Below are positions 1 to 9,616 of a DNA stretch of 64,000 bases, one piece after another. Source of the stretch: an uncultured Chromatiaceae bacterium. GTDB taxonomy: Bacteria; Pseudomonadota; Gammaproteobacteria; Enterobacterales; Alteromonadaceae. Every line of letters starts with the position of its first letter. The stretch's first letter is position 1. The position numbers and the translations under genes are program-made. The stretch covers positions 1 to 64,000 of the forward strand of contig CAMLRA010000005.1 in assembly GCA_946482325.1 (NCBI GenBank), read 5' to 3'. A model generated the notes under the pieces. The model saw only the letters and a program-made list of their open reading frames with translations, was not told the origin of the DNA and made no database searches.

Positions 1-144
1 CGATTGGTTTGAACATGGTAATTCCCTTCATGATCTGTTTATTTTCATGGCCGCCGCATGCGGCCCGTGGCGGAAACTTCCAAAAGAAATATAAACAGAA
101 AATGAATGAATTAAATTTATATGTATATATGTGTGTATTTTGTT
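1..144. other. Intergenic, no gene seen
   Basis: No convincing coding frame. A 6-bp inverted repeat (49-54 with 60-65) is followed by no T-run on either strand, so it is not called as a terminator for the exporter gene that ends at 145. Confidence 0.5.
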
Positions 145-1389
145 TCATTTTGCAACAATTGCTGCGGATTTTCGCTGCAGTTGCCACCACAAAAACGGCG
201 TACTGAGCAGAATTATCAGCAGGGCATACCACAACAAAGCACCAAGCGTGGCCATCAAGCCCAGACACAGCAAAGCGCTAATGACCGCAGTGAAGCGGAA
301 ACGAGCCGGCAATAATTTTAGGGCCGCCAGCATCGACATCAGATAAATCACCGCAAAGACCCCATTGACCCAACCAATCAACGCTTCCAACTGTTGCGGA
401 AAAGACGAAGACCCCAGGATCACCAGCGCCATCAAGCCGATGATCAGATACAGCGCCCGCTCAGGCACCTGCTGCCGGTTGAGTGGCTGAAACCAGGCGG
501 GCAACACACCTTGCTGGCTGAAACTCCAGGTCAGCCGCGCCACGCTGGCAGTGTAGACATTGACCGTTGCCAGGCCACTGCAAAGGCCGAGAATGCCAAT
601 CACCCATTGGCCATAACCGCCACAAAGCCGGTCAAACGCCTGCGCCATTGTCAGCGATTCGCCGGGTGTCGCTAAAGCCCACAGCAACGCGCTGCAACCG
701 AGATAAATCAAGCCGACCAGCAACAATCCTATCAGTAACGCCGGCACCATATCCCGCTCCGGATCGCGAAAATCCTGCGCCAAATGTGTCATCGCCTCGA
801 CACCCAGAAAGCTCCAGAAGCCTAATGCCAGCGCGGCGCTGATACCGCTCCAGGCCGGTACTGCCAGCGCCATCGCCGGCGCTGGCGCACCACGCCACAA
901 AAACAGCCCTATCAACAGCACGACCACAGCGACGATGGCTAACGTCAGACCCAGTTGCAGCCGGGCCGACAGCTGAAAACCAACCCGGTTTAGCACAAAT
1001 AACACCAGTAAAAACAACAACTGCCCCGTCAGCTGATACTGCGCACCAAACCAGGGTTCAATAAAAGACCAGGTCATCAGCAAAGCCGCGGAACCGCCGA
1101 CCGGCACTACCAGTAAAAACATCAGTCCCATCACCCGCCCGGCGACGGCACCAAAAGCTTCGCCGACAAAATGCGCCGGCCCGGCCGCGTTTGGAATAGC
1201 GCCGGCCAAAGCACCAAAAATCACTGTGATAGGTACCGCCAGCAGTGTCAGTAACAACCAGACGCCAATGGCCGCGCCACCGGCCTGCGCCAGCGACACC
1301 TGCGGCAGAATAAAGACACCAGTCCCCAATAACGTCGTAGCCAGCAATGCTGCGCCCTGATAACGGCCTATCTGGCCTGTTGCTTTCAT
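145..1389 (-). CDS. yjeH: APC-family amino-acid exporter, YjeH-like
   Basis: A polytopic inner-membrane protein of about 414 residues with roughly 12 hydrophobic segments. The N-terminal block ALLATTLLGTGVFILPQV and the internal blocks AHFVGEAFG, GVEAMTHLAQDF and NPERD-like DPERDM match the E. coli YjeH pattern, a methionine/branched-chain amino-acid exporter of the APC superfamily. The start is set at the ATG at 1389 (MKATGQIG), which is preceded by GGAAG; an upstream in-frame ATG at 1467 would add 26 residues with no homology and would overlap the divergent gene region. A divergent Lrp/AsnC-type regulator lies next to it, the usual arrangement for amino-acid exporters controlled by their substrate. 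The substrate itself is inferred from the family. Confidence 0.8.
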   Translation of the reverse strand: MKATGQIGRYQGAALLATTLLGTGVFILPQVSLAQAGGAAIGVWLLLTLLAVPITVIFGALAGAIPNAAGPAHFVGEAFGAVAGRVMGLMFLLVVPVGGSAALLMTWSFIEPWFGAQYQLTGQLLFLLVLFVLNRVGFQLSARLQLGLTLAIVAVVVLLIGLFLWRGAPAPAMALAVPAWSGISAALALGFWSFLGVEAMTHLAQDFRDPERDMVPALLIGLLLVGLIYLGCSALLWALATPGESLTMAQAFDRLCGGYGQWVIGILGLCSGLATVNVYTASVARLTWSFSQQGVLPAWFQPLNRQQVPERALYLIIGLMALVILGSSSFPQQLEALIGWVNGVFAVIYLMSMLAALKLLPARFRFTAVISALLCLGLMATLGALLWYALLIILLSTPFLWWQLQRKSAAIVAK

Positions 1390-1507
1390 GTGACGCTTCC
1401 GTTCAAATAGCTGAAAAATACATTGTATCGCAGCCAGTGCCGCCAGTTTGCCCGCTTTTACCGGCAAAATGACGGTGCCGCCGGCAATTTCACCGGAGAA
1501 GTCTCAC

Positions 1508-1954
1508 GTGGACAAATTTGACCAGCAAATCCTGCAGCAGTTAAGGCAAAACGCCCGGCAAAGCGTCTCGGATATCGCAGCAGCTGTGCATCTGTCACGC
1601 AGTGCTGTGACTGAGCGAATTCGTAAACTTGAGCAGCAAAAAGTGATTTTGGGTTATCAGGTGGTGGTGCAATCCGCCGCAGAAGCCAAAGTCCGGGCTT
1701 ATTTTGAACTGCAGCACAAAGCGGCGCGCTGTCAGGAACTGATTCCCTTTCTGCGTAGTTTTGCTGAACTGAAATCTTGTCACGGTATTAGCGGCGAGGT
1801 TGATTTGATGTTGTTTGTTGAAGCCGACAGCATGGCGCGGATCCACCAAATCCGTGAGCAGATCGACGCCCACCCGGATATTATCCGCATCAAAACTCAT
1901 ATGGTGATGAGCCAGTGGTTTCACGAACCGGGGAACATTGCTGACCCGGCTTAA
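1508..1954 (+). CDS. Lrp/AsnC-family transcriptional regulator
   Basis: About 148 residues, the normal Lrp/AsnC length. The N-terminal HTH (DKFDQQILQQLRQNARQSVS, then DIAAAVHLSRSAVTERIRKLE) is followed by a C-terminal ligand-binding RAM-type domain ending near HMVMSQWFH. The start is a GTG at 1508 preceded by GGAGAAG; the ATG at 1448 lacks a ribosome-binding site and adds a non-conserved tail that overlaps the upstream region of the exporter. It is divergent from the YjeH-like exporter, so it most likely senses an amino acid and controls that gene. The specific effector is not visible. Confidence 0.85.
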   Translation: MDKFDQQILQQLRQNARQSVSDIAAAVHLSRSAVTERIRKLEQQKVILGYQVVVQSAAEAKVRAYFELQHKAARCQELIPFLRSFAELKSCHGISGEVDLMLFVEADSMARIHQIREQIDAHPDIIRIKTHMVMSQWFHEPGNIADPA

Positions 1955-2050
1955 ATTGTCAGGCTGCGCTTACAGCACACCGTCTTTACCTTTTATAGAA
2001 AACCGCCAAATTGTTTGAACTTTTTTTACTCTGATTTTTTTCAGCTATAC

Positions 2051-2077
2051 ATAAATGGCCGTGATACGGTCATTTAT
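2051..2077 (+). promoter_or_regulatory. Long inverted repeat upstream of TonB receptor
   Basis: An 11-bp stem (2051-2061 with 2067-2077, one G-T pair) closes a 5-nt loop (TGATA), about 49 bp before the receptor start codon. No T-run follows, so it is not a terminator. It could be an operator or a leader hairpin controlling the receptor. Confidence 0.5.
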
Positions 2078-2125
2078 AAGAACTGCAATAAAACACTTAA
2101 AAATCCAGAATAAATAAGGACATAC

Positions 2126-4723
2126 ATGAAAGCATCTCACTACAACCTGAGCCGCTGCGCTTTAGCGGTCAGCCTGTTACTGCACACCACCACCAGTTAC
2201 GCCCAGACCAAACCAGACAACAGCAAAGACGTGGAACGGATCCAGGTCACCGGGTCTCATATCAAACGCAATGATTTAGAAGGGCCGTCGCCGGTGACCG
2301 TGATCACCCGCGACACCATCGACAAATCTGGTTTTGATAACCTGCAACAATTACTGGAACGGATGCCGGTCAGCGGTGCCGGTACTTTCTCTACCCGCGG
2401 CAATAGCCAGGATTCAACGGCAAACGGCGCTGCTGCGGTCAGTTTGCGTGGTTTTGGCGCCGACGCCACTTTAGTGCTGATCAATGGCCGTCGTGTCGCC
2501 ACCAGTGCCTTTGCCGAAGGTATCGTCAACACCTTCGTTGATATCAACAGCATTCCGGTCGCGGCGATTGAACGGATTGATATTCTTAAAGATGGCGCAT
2601 CCGCCATCTATGGCTCGGATGCGGTCGCCGGGGTGGTCAACGTCATACTGCGTAAAGATTATGTCGGCACTGATATGGCGTTAGGCTACGGCGGCACTAC
2701 AGGCCCTGGTTATGATGAAACCACCTTCAGCACCGTCTGGGGCACCGGTGACGAGAAAAGCAATGCGACATTGATCTTTGACTATTTTAACAATGGCCAG
2801 ATCGACAACTCGGAACTCGGTCGCTTTGGCACTGCAAATCAGGTGCCGTACGGTGGTGAAGATTTCCGCTCCAGCCGTGGTTATCCGGGCCGTTTTATCG
2901 TCGATGGTAAAGTGACCCGCGACCCGGGCTGTCCTGCCGATAGCATCGCCGGCCAGACCTGTTTATATGACTATGGCCCTCATTCTATCGCCGTACCGGC
3001 AGCAGAGCGGGCCGGGGCAATTCTGAACCTGCGTCGTGAAGTGAATGACCAGCTGGAAATGTTTGCCGAATTAGCCGCACAACATAACATCTCGACAGCC
3101 GGTGGCGCTGCGACGCCACTGGATGAAGGCGCAGGCCTGACAGTTCCGGGCACCCATCCGAATAATCCATGGAAAAAAGATATCCAGATCAGCCGCTATC
3201 GTACTGCCGATGCTGGTAACCGGCGCTGGGATATCACCTCAGATACGCTGCGGGTCCTGGCCGGGCTGCGCGGCAATATTAACCACTGGGAATGGGAAGC
3301 TGCAGTGCAAAAAGGCCGCAGTGCCGCCAAGCAAACCGGTGACAAAGACCAGGGCTGGGTACGCACCGACTTCCTGCAACAGGAAATCAATGCCGGTCGT
3401 TACAATCCATTTGGCGGCGTGAAGAATCCACAATCAGTGATCGATGCCATTACCACCAGCCTGGTGCGACGCGGCGAATCCCATCTGACCTCAGCTGATG
3501 CACATATCAGCGGCGAACTGATGCCGTTTGGTTCAGGCTCGATTGGCCTTGCCGCCGGGATTGAGTATCGTAAAGAAGACGCACGGGACCAGCCGGATGA
3601 CCAATTTGTCCGTGGTTTGATTTTTGGTACTGAATCGGTCTCAGCGGCGGCGGAGCGTTCACAAAAAGCCGCCTATGTAGAATTATCCATCCCACTGGCG
3701 CAAACGCTGGAAATGCAGGTTGCTGGTCGTTATGACCATTACAGCGACTTTGGTGGCACCACCAATCCAAAAGTCGCTTTCCATTTCACACCAAACGAAG
3801 ACTTGAGTTTCCGCGCGTCCTGGAGCCAGGGCTTCCGCGCGCCATCGCTGGCACAAGTTGGCCTTGGCCCGTCACAGGAATCCCAGTTCTTTATCGATAC
3901 TTTCCGTTGTCCGGTTTCCACACCAAGCAATCCGGCTTGTGCGTCGACCGACTACACCATTGTCTTTGCCGGCAACCCGAATCTGCAACCGGAAGAATCA
4001 GAAAGCTGGAACGTCGGCGCTATCTGGCAAGCCACGGCTGACCTGGATTTCAGTGTGGATATCTGGAGCATCACGCAGGACAATAAAATTGATGAAGTCC
4101 CGTTTGGCGCCGTCTATCTGGCCGAGTGTGGTAACCAAAACAGCACGATTTGTGTGCGACGGGCACCACTACCAGGCCAAACGCTCGGTGAGCTGGATCG
4201 GATCAACAATACCTTCTTTAACGTCAGTTCGCAGGAGGCTTCCGGTGTTGATTTATCGGTGAACTACAAGATGGATCTGGCGGACATGGGGCTGCTGAAA
4301 CTCAATGCCGAGTGGACTTATCTGCGGAACTTTGAAAAAGACAATCTGGACTACACCGGCGAGTATAAATATCCGCAATATCGCTGGGTGACCAGCGCGG
4401 ACTGGGCTGTGAATGACTGGGGCCTGGCAGCATCGTTGTCCTATATTGGTGAATTCGAAGATACGCCAGATATCGATTTCGACGGCAGTCTGGACTTCAC
4501 CGAAAATACCTCTCGGATGGTGGATGCCTATTATTCACTGGATACTCAGGTTTACTACAACCTGGGTAAAGATGTGAAGTTCACCCTCGGCGTCAGCAAT
4601 CTGCTCGACGAGGAACCGCCATTTGCTATCGGTGATGGCGACGGCGACTTATATGGTTATGTCGGCAGCATGTATAACCCCCGCGGGCGTTATATTTACG
4701 GCAAAGTGAATTACCGCTTCTGA
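2126..4723 (+). CDS. TonB-dependent outer-membrane receptor
   Basis: 865 residues, with a signal peptide (cleavage near TSYAQ, residues 20-26), a TonB-box-like/plug start VERIQVTGSHIKR, and a plug domain with LRGFGADATLVLINGRR and YGSDAVAGVVNVILRKD (roughly residues 40-190). A 22-strand barrel follows and ends in aromatic YRF, as outer-membrane proteins do. The motif NLQPEESESWNVG is typical of the large TonB receptors of Alteromonadales that import oligosaccharides or peptides. AAGGAC lies upstream of the ATG. It stands alone, with a terminator directly after it, so neighbours do not reveal the substrate. A second receptor of the same general class lies at 14.7 kb. Confidence 0.9.
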   Translation: MKASHYNLSRCALAVSLLLHTTTSYAQTKPDNSKDVERIQVTGSHIKRNDLEGPSPVTVITRDTIDKSGFDNLQQLLERMPVSGAGTFSTRGNSQDSTANGAAAVSLRGFGADATLVLINGRRVATSAFAEGIVNTFVDINSIPVAAIERIDILKDGASAIYGSDAVAGVVNVILRKDYVGTDMALGYGGTTGPGYDETTFSTVWGTGDEKSNATLIFDYFNNGQIDNSELGRFGTANQVPYGGEDFRSSRGYPGRFIVDGKVTRDPGCPADSIAGQTCLYDYGPHSIAVPAAERAGAILNLRREVNDQLEMFAELAAQHNISTAGGAATPLDEGAGLTVPGTHPNNPWKKDIQISRYRTADAGNRRWDITSDTLRVLAGLRGNINHWEWEAAVQKGRSAAKQTGDKDQGWVRTDFLQQEINAGRYNPFGGVKNPQSVIDAITTSLVRRGESHLTSADAHISGELMPFGSGSIGLAAGIEYRKEDARDQPDDQFVRGLIFGTESVSAAAERSQKAAYVELSIPLAQTLEMQVAGRYDHYSDFGGTTNPKVAFHFTPNEDLSFRASWSQGFRAPSLAQVGLGPSQESQFFIDTFRCPVSTPSNPACASTDYTIVFAGNPNLQPEESESWNVGAIWQATADLDFSVDIWSITQDNKIDEVPFGAVYLAECGNQNSTICVRRAPLPGQTLGELDRINNTFFNVSSQEASGVDLSVNYKMDLADMGLLKLNAEWTYLRNFEKDNLDYTGEYKYPQYRWVTSADWAVNDWGLAASLSYIGEFEDTPDIDFDGSLDFTENTSRMVDAYYSLDTQVYYNLGKDVKFTLGVSNLLDEEPPFAIGDGDGDLYGYVGSMYNPRGRYIYGKVNYRF

Positions 4724-4737
4724 AGTTGGTAAAACAA

Positions 4738-4766
4738 AAAAGCCCGCGTCGCGGGCTTTTTCTTTT
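4738..4766. terminator. Rho-independent terminator, bidirectional
   Basis: A 7-bp GC-rich stem (4741-4747 with 4751-4757) has a T-run on the plus side and an A-run on the other. It serves the TonB receptor and the convergent gene ending at 4774. Confidence 0.9.
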
Positions 4767-4773
4767 CATAGCA

Positions 4774-6489
4774 TTATTTAGCCATTTGCATCGTTGACTG
4801 CAACAAAATACCCTGCGGCACCACTTTCATCTGCATGCCAACCTGCATATTGGTTTGCATCAGCTGCGCCAGTTCAGCCGGCACCGGCTCGCCGGTGCTT
4901 TCCAATGTACCTTTCAGCACGCTGAAAAACTGCTGGTAGTCCAGGCTAAAAGCCAATAAACCCGATTTATTCAGCGGTTCAGTGCTGAGTGTTTTGGCTT
5001 GTTGTTGCGCTTTATCGCCACTGAAAATCATCAGATGATGTTCAGACGCCATCAGACTCGGTTTGACACCAAGCATCGCCAGCTCGGGAATTTTGTCCGC
5101 CAGCGGTAAAGTTTCGCCAGGTGCCGGCAGTTCGACGGTCGCCAGCGCCGGTTGCAGCGCTTTAACGCTGTCAAATAGCTGCTTCACATTGTTGGCACTT
5201 AATACAAACAGCGCATCAGCAGTTTTTGGCACCTGCTGCACCGCGTCAAATTCGAGCTGATTGACCTGTAACGACACGCCCTGCACACCGGCCGCCATGC
5301 CCGCCATCATCAACATCGGCATTGGGTTGTTTTGTTTCAGTGCCGTTTGCCATTCAACTAATGGCGCACACTGATACTGCGTTGTGGTCAGATTGTCCCA
5401 GATTTTTCCAACCGCAGCTGACAGCTGGCCAACATCCAGGCCTAACCCCAAAGACAACATCGCTGACGGACCTTTCAGCTCAGCAAAACCGGCCGGAATA
5501 AACCCCTGCAGTTGCTGAAAGGCTTCAACTGTTTTGCTGTTTTCGGTTGGGATCAGCATTTTGCTGTGCACTTTGGTGGCGCCACTGCCAATCTCAAAGC
5601 GGTTTGAGGCAAATAAACCCGGCCAGCTGGTGGCGATTGCAGCCACATCAGTCTGACAGCTGGCTTCACGCCACGGCGCTAACGCCACGCCTAACTCAGT
5701 GCCAAACAACAGCTCGACATCTTTCGCCAGCCGGTTGCCGTCTTTGCTGGTGAGTACTTTGCTGAATTCGAGGCTGCTGACATAACCAACAGAACCCTGA
5801 TCTAATTCGTATTTTTTACTGATTTTTTGCAGATAACCACTGCTTTGCAGGTTCTGCTCCGGCTTCTGCGTACCAAGCGCAATGGCTAAATGAGCTGGAT
5901 CAAGCTTGTCGGAAGTCAGCGTCAACGTGGCCCAGCCATCTTTGACACTGACCAATAAATCCAGCGCCAGCTCTTCGTAACTCAGTTTGTACTGGCGGTA
6001 CTTTTGCTCACCCAGCGTTTGCGGGCTATGACTCAGGCCACTTTGTTGCTCAATGGCATCAAACATGGCCCAAAAGGCTTTTTCGTCCCCCAGCTCTACT
6101 TTTAATACCGGCGCTAAACCCACCATGTACAGCAGGCTGCGCATCTGCGCTTTGATACCGGTTTTGCTGCTGATCTCCGCCGGCGTTGCCAGCGCAGACA
6201 AATATTGTTTACCAAGCGCCAGCATGAATTTTTCACTGCCACTTGGTGCGGCTTGCAGCTGCTCGTCGAGCTGCGCCAGTGCGGCGGTATTGTAATACTG
6301 CGGTCCCATGCCAATGCTGCTTAAATAACTTGGCAAATCAACCGGTTCTAATTGTGCGGAAAATACCGCTGTATCCGCCGGTACATATTCCAGCGCGCCC
6401 AGCTGACCTGCGCTTTGATTGGCGCCAAACTTGTACCAGGCAAATACCCCAGCTGCAATCAGCGCTGCAGCGATCAGACTTTTCCGCAT
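4774..6489 (-). CDS. Secreted or membrane-anchored protein of unknown function
   Basis: 571 residues. An N-terminal hydrophobic segment (about residues 4-20, after MRK) would act as signal peptide or anchor. The remainder is soluble, Ala/Leu/Gln-rich, with blocks such as YVPADTAVFSAQLEPVDLP near the start that recall DUF3352-like bacterial proteins; that resemblance is from memory and weak. No catalytic motif is recognised. The ATG at 6489 is preceded by AAGGAGTAA, a strong ribosome-binding site. It lies 54 nt downstream of the FAD-dehydrogenase gene on the same strand and may be co-transcribed with it. Confidence 0.75.
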   Translation of the reverse strand: MRKSLIAAALIAAGVFAWYKFGANQSAGQLGALEYVPADTAVFSAQLEPVDLPSYLSSIGMGPQYYNTAALAQLDEQLQAAPSGSEKFMLALGKQYLSALATPAEISSKTGIKAQMRSLLYMVGLAPVLKVELGDEKAFWAMFDAIEQQSGLSHSPQTLGEQKYRQYKLSYEELALDLLVSVKDGWATLTLTSDKLDPAHLAIALGTQKPEQNLQSSGYLQKISKKYELDQGSVGYVSSLEFSKVLTSKDGNRLAKDVELLFGTELGVALAPWREASCQTDVAAIATSWPGLFASNRFEIGSGATKVHSKMLIPTENSKTVEAFQQLQGFIPAGFAELKGPSAMLSLGLGLDVGQLSAAVGKIWDNLTTTQYQCAPLVEWQTALKQNNPMPMLMMAGMAAGVQGVSLQVNQLEFDAVQQVPKTADALFVLSANNVKQLFDSVKALQPALATVELPAPGETLPLADKIPELAMLGVKPSLMASEHHLMIFSGDKAQQQAKTLSTEPLNKSGLLAFSLDYQQFFSVLKGTLESTGEPVPAELAQLMQTNMQVGMQMKVVPQGILLQSTMQMAK

Positions 6490-6543
6490 TCCTTACTCCT
6501 TGGTTAATGACCGGAAATTGCGCCGGTCACGCATCAGATATAG

Positions 6544-8169
6544 TTAACGCCGGCTGACCGTGATGGCCTGGCCGGTCATCGCCAAAGCCACTGCTTCAGC
6601 CACTTTAATGCCATCAATACCGGCAGACAGAATACCGCCAGCATACCCTGCGCCTTCACCGGCTGGGAATAACCCCTTGGTATTCAGACTTTGATAATCG
6701 GCGCCGCGTTTAATACAGATAGGGGACGAAGTACGGGTTTCCACACCAGTCAGCAGACCATCTGCACGGGCAAAGCCTTTGATTTGTCTATCAAAAGCCG
6801 GAATAGCTTCGCGAATGGCGGCAATGACATAATCAGGCAGTACCTGGGATAAATCAGTCAGTTTCACCCCGGGGGTGTAACTTGGCTGCACATCACCGAG
6901 CTCAGTGGACGGCACGCCGGCGAGGAAATCACCGACGCGCTGGGCCGGCGCATCGTAATTGCTGCCGCCAAGCACATAGGCCTGTGCTTCCAGTTTGCGC
7001 TGCAGCTCAATACCCGCCAGTGGATGGCCCGGATAATCGCGCTCCGGGTCGATACCGACCACAATGGCACTGTTGGCATTGCGTTCATTACGGGAATACT
7101 GGCTCATACCATTGGTGACGACCCGGCCTTCTTCAGACGCTGCCGCCACGACAGTGCCGCCCGGGCACATACAAAAGCTGTAGACAGTGCGGTTGTTGCT
7201 GCCGTGATGCACCAGTTTGTAATCTGCCGCGCCTAACAAGGGATGACCGGCGCTGGCGCCATAACGGCATTCATCGATCATCGACTGGCGGTGTTCGATG
7301 CGAAAGCCGACCGAAAACGGCTTTGCTTCGATATAAACACCCCGTTGATACAGCATTTCAAAAGTGTCACGTGCACTGTGGCCAACCGCCAGCACAACAT
7401 AACGGCTATGCAGTTCAGTGCCGTCATTCAGCCGCACACCAGTCAGCTGCTCGCCGTCACGCAGAATATCGTCGACGCGGGTACTGAAACGGATCTCACC
7501 ACCCAGCTCGATAATACGGGCGCGCATTTTTTCCACCATGGTCACCAGCTTAAAGGTACCGATGTGTGGTTTGCTGACATACATGATTTCTTCCGGCGCA
7601 CCGGCTTTGACAAATTCAGTCAGTACTTTACGGCCATAATGTTTCGGATCTTTGACCTGGCTATAGAGTTTACCATCGGAGAAAGTACCGGCGCCGCCCT
7701 CGCCAAATTGCACATTGGATTCAGTATTCAGTGGCTTTTTGCGCCAGAAACCAAAGGTATCTTTGGTGCGTTCCCGTACTTCTTTGCCGCGTTCCAGAAT
7801 AATCGGTTTAAAGCCCATTTCGGCCAGCAATAAACCGGCGAACAGGCCACAAGGTCCAAGACCAATCACCAGTGGGCGCTCGGTCAGTTGCTCCGGTGCT
7901 TGCGCGACAAACTTGTAACTGGTATCCGGTGCCGGCCGGATTTGATCATCTTTACTAAAAGCGGCCAACACGCGGGCATTGTGATCGGTTTGTACATCCA
8001 GCGTGTAAGTCAGCTGGATATCAGATTTTTTCCGCGCATCAACACCGCGTTTAAATACGTTAAATTCAAGGAGTTGCTCTGGATTTAATTTCAACCGGGC
8101 GCAAATAGCGGCCGGTAAATCAGCGTCGCTGTGATTCAGCGGTAATTTTAATTCGTTAATGCGGATCAT
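6544..8169 (-). CDS. FAD-dependent dehydrogenase (COG2509-type)
   Basis: 541 residues. An N-terminal domain of about 95 residues precedes a dinucleotide-binding motif VIGLGPCGLFAGLLLAEMG and the motif NVQFGEGGAGTFSDGKLYS, both typical of the uncharacterised FAD-dependent dehydrogenases of the COG2509 group. The C-terminal FAD-closing motif is LFPAGEGAGYAGGILSAGIDG. The physiological substrate of this family is unknown to me. The 7Fe ferredoxin gene is divergent about 190 bp upstream, so an electron-transfer partnership is possible but is only inference. The start MIRINELKLPL matches the family N-terminus. Confidence 0.85.
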   Translation of the reverse strand: MIRINELKLPLNHSDADLPAAICARLKLNPEQLLEFNVFKRGVDARKKSDIQLTYTLDVQTDHNARVLAAFSKDDQIRPAPDTSYKFVAQAPEQLTERPLVIGLGPCGLFAGLLLAEMGFKPIILERGKEVRERTKDTFGFWRKKPLNTESNVQFGEGGAGTFSDGKLYSQVKDPKHYGRKVLTEFVKAGAPEEIMYVSKPHIGTFKLVTMVEKMRARIIELGGEIRFSTRVDDILRDGEQLTGVRLNDGTELHSRYVVLAVGHSARDTFEMLYQRGVYIEAKPFSVGFRIEHRQSMIDECRYGASAGHPLLGAADYKLVHHGSNNRTVYSFCMCPGGTVVAAASEEGRVVTNGMSQYSRNERNANSAIVVGIDPERDYPGHPLAGIELQRKLEAQAYVLGGSNYDAPAQRVGDFLAGVPSTELGDVQPSYTPGVKLTDLSQVLPDYVIAAIREAIPAFDRQIKGFARADGLLTGVETRTSSPICIKRGADYQSLNTKGLFPAGEGAGYAGGILSAGIDGIKVAEAVALAMTGQAITVSRR

Positions 8170-8358
8170 CGGGGTTTCCTGTTGGTGTCATGGCGAAAGC
8201 GCTGCGGCGCTGGCTCACAAAGCAGAAATAAAACCGCCATTTTACGTCAAAGCCCCAGATTTGTCCGGTTTTCTGCTTAGATCTGCTGCCTTGTAATTTC
8301 AGGCCGCTGCATTACAATTCGCCGGAATTTCCCGGCTTTCTATTCAGGAATTGCTGTC

Positions 8359-8682
8359 ATGGCTTTTGTAGTGACTGACAACTGCATCAAATGCAAATAC
8401 ACAGATTGTGTCGCGGTCTGCCCGGCCGACGCCTTTTTTGCCGGCCCCAATTTTCTGGTGATCAGCCCAACCGCTTGTATTGATTGCGGTTTGTGTGAGC
8501 CGGAATGCCCGGCTCAGGCGATTTATCAGCAAGATGCGGTGCCGCCGGGGCAAGAAGCCTTTATTGAACTGAATGCCGAACTCAGTGAGATCTGGCCCAA
8601 TATCACCGAAGTGCAACCGGCGCCGGACGATGCCGACGCCTGGAATGGCGTTGCCGACAAACTGAAGTATCTGCAAACCTGA
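8359..8682 (+). CDS. fdxA: 7Fe ferredoxin, FdxA-like
   Basis: 107 residues, the typical length of 7Fe (3Fe-4S/4Fe-4S) ferredoxins. Two cysteine clusters are visible: [14 protein letters not shown] at residues 8-21 and [12 protein letters not shown] at about 39-50. An acidic C-terminal tail of about 55 residues follows, as in Azotobacter/Pseudomonas FdxA. It acts as a small cytosolic electron carrier. The ATG follows AGGAATTGCTGTC. It is monocistronic and divergent from the FAD-dehydrogenase gene. It ends 13 nt before the convergent ABC ATPase gene. Confidence 0.9.
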   Translation: MAFVVTDNCIKCKYTDCVAVCPADAFFAGPNFLVISPTACIDCGLCEPECPAQAIYQQDAVPPGQEAFIELNAELSEIWPNITEVQPAPDDADAWNGVADKLKYLQT

Positions 8683-8695
8683 GCGTTCTATCAAT

Positions 8696-9616
8696 TCAGG
8701 CTTGTTTCGCCGTCACGGCAAACAATTGCTGCTCCAGCGTCTGGCCTTTGGTTAGCTGGCGATAACGCCAGCCAAACTGGCGCAGTGCCATCAACAAAGT
8801 TAAGTCAAAATCCGGTGCCAGTTCAGCATCAAACTGCAGCACATACTCATATTTTTGGCTGTCACTGACGGCAATCACGCCCGGCAAAGCACGCAGTTGC
8901 GGCAGCACGTCGGTATAAGCGCCAGGCTCCAGCGTCAAAGTGACATACCCCTGCGTCGCGGCACTTTGCACCGCACTTTGTTGCACCAGTTTGCCATGCT
9001 CCAGATACAACACGGTACCGCACAGCCGCTCCAGCTCAAAAATGTTATGCGAACTGATGATAAAACTGGCTTCGCCGGACAACGTCGCGATGAGCTGACG
9101 CACCTGCAAGGCATTGACCGGGTCAAGACCTGCGGTCGGTTCATCCAGCATCACCAGTTCCGGGCTACCCATCAGCGCCTGGGCTATCGCGACTCTTTTA
9201 CGCATACCATGGCTGAGTGCTGTAGCTTTTAAATCAGCGCTGCCGGCTAAATCGACCAGACTCAGCACCCGGCGGCTTTCAGCCAACGCTTTTGCTTTGC
9301 TCATGCCCTGTAACTGGCCGAAAAAGCTCAGTTGGGTCAGCAGCGAAAAATTTGGGTCCAGCATGGCGTCCTGCGGCAAGGCGCTGACCCGGCCAAACAA
9401 CGCACTGCTGCCGGGTTTATGGCCTAACACTTTTAACTCACCACTGCTGGCCGGCAGATAACCGCATAACAAACTGAACAAGGTGGTTTTACCGGCGCCG
9501 TTGGGGCCAATCAGCGCGATAGGTTCACCAGCCGGAAGGCTGAAAGTCAGGTCCTGCAATACCGCTTTCTGGCCAAAAGATTTGCTTAAGTTCCGGGCTT
9601 CAATCAGATAACTCAT
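8696..9616 (-). CDS. ABC transporter ATP-binding protein
   Basis: 306 residues. Walker A is GPNGAGKTT (about residues 37-45), the signature region is SHGMRKRVAIAQAL, Walker B is LVMLDEPTAGLDP, and the H-loop is IISSHN. The signature reads SHGMRK rather than LSGGQ, a variation common in ABC-2 exporters of the NosF/CcmA type. The C-terminal 90 residues form an accessory domain. Its start codon overlaps the stop of the permease gene (ATGA at 9613-9616), so the two are translationally coupled as an ABC-2 exporter. The cargo is unknown. Confidence 0.88.
   Translation of the reverse strand: MSYLIEARNLSKSFGQKAVLQDLTFSLPAGEPIALIGPNGAGKTTLFSLLCGYLPASSGELKVLGHKPGSSALFGRVSALPQDAMLDPNFSLLTQLSFFGQLQGMSKAKALAESRRVLSLVDLAGSADLKATALSHGMRKRVAIAQALMGSPELVMLDEPTAGLDPVNALQVRQLIATLSGEASFIISSHNIFELERLCGTVLYLEHGKLVQQSAVQSAATQGYVTLTLEPGAYTDVLPQLRALPGVIAVSDSQKYEYVLQFDAELAPDFDLTLLMALRQFGWRYRQLTKGQTLEQQLFAVTAKQA

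Noticed and set aside
49..65. Inverted repeat GGCCGC-N5-GCGGCC as terminator of the exporter gene
   Set aside because: No T-run follows on either strand.
1503..1518. CACGTG-containing site at the Lrp start codon as a fourth parS
   Set aside because: Four of 14 defined consensus positions mismatch, unlike the three accepted sites.
7243..7833. 196-residue plus-strand open frame
   Set aside because: Lies fully antisense to the well-supported FAD-dehydrogenase gene and has no recognisable motif or ribosome-binding site.
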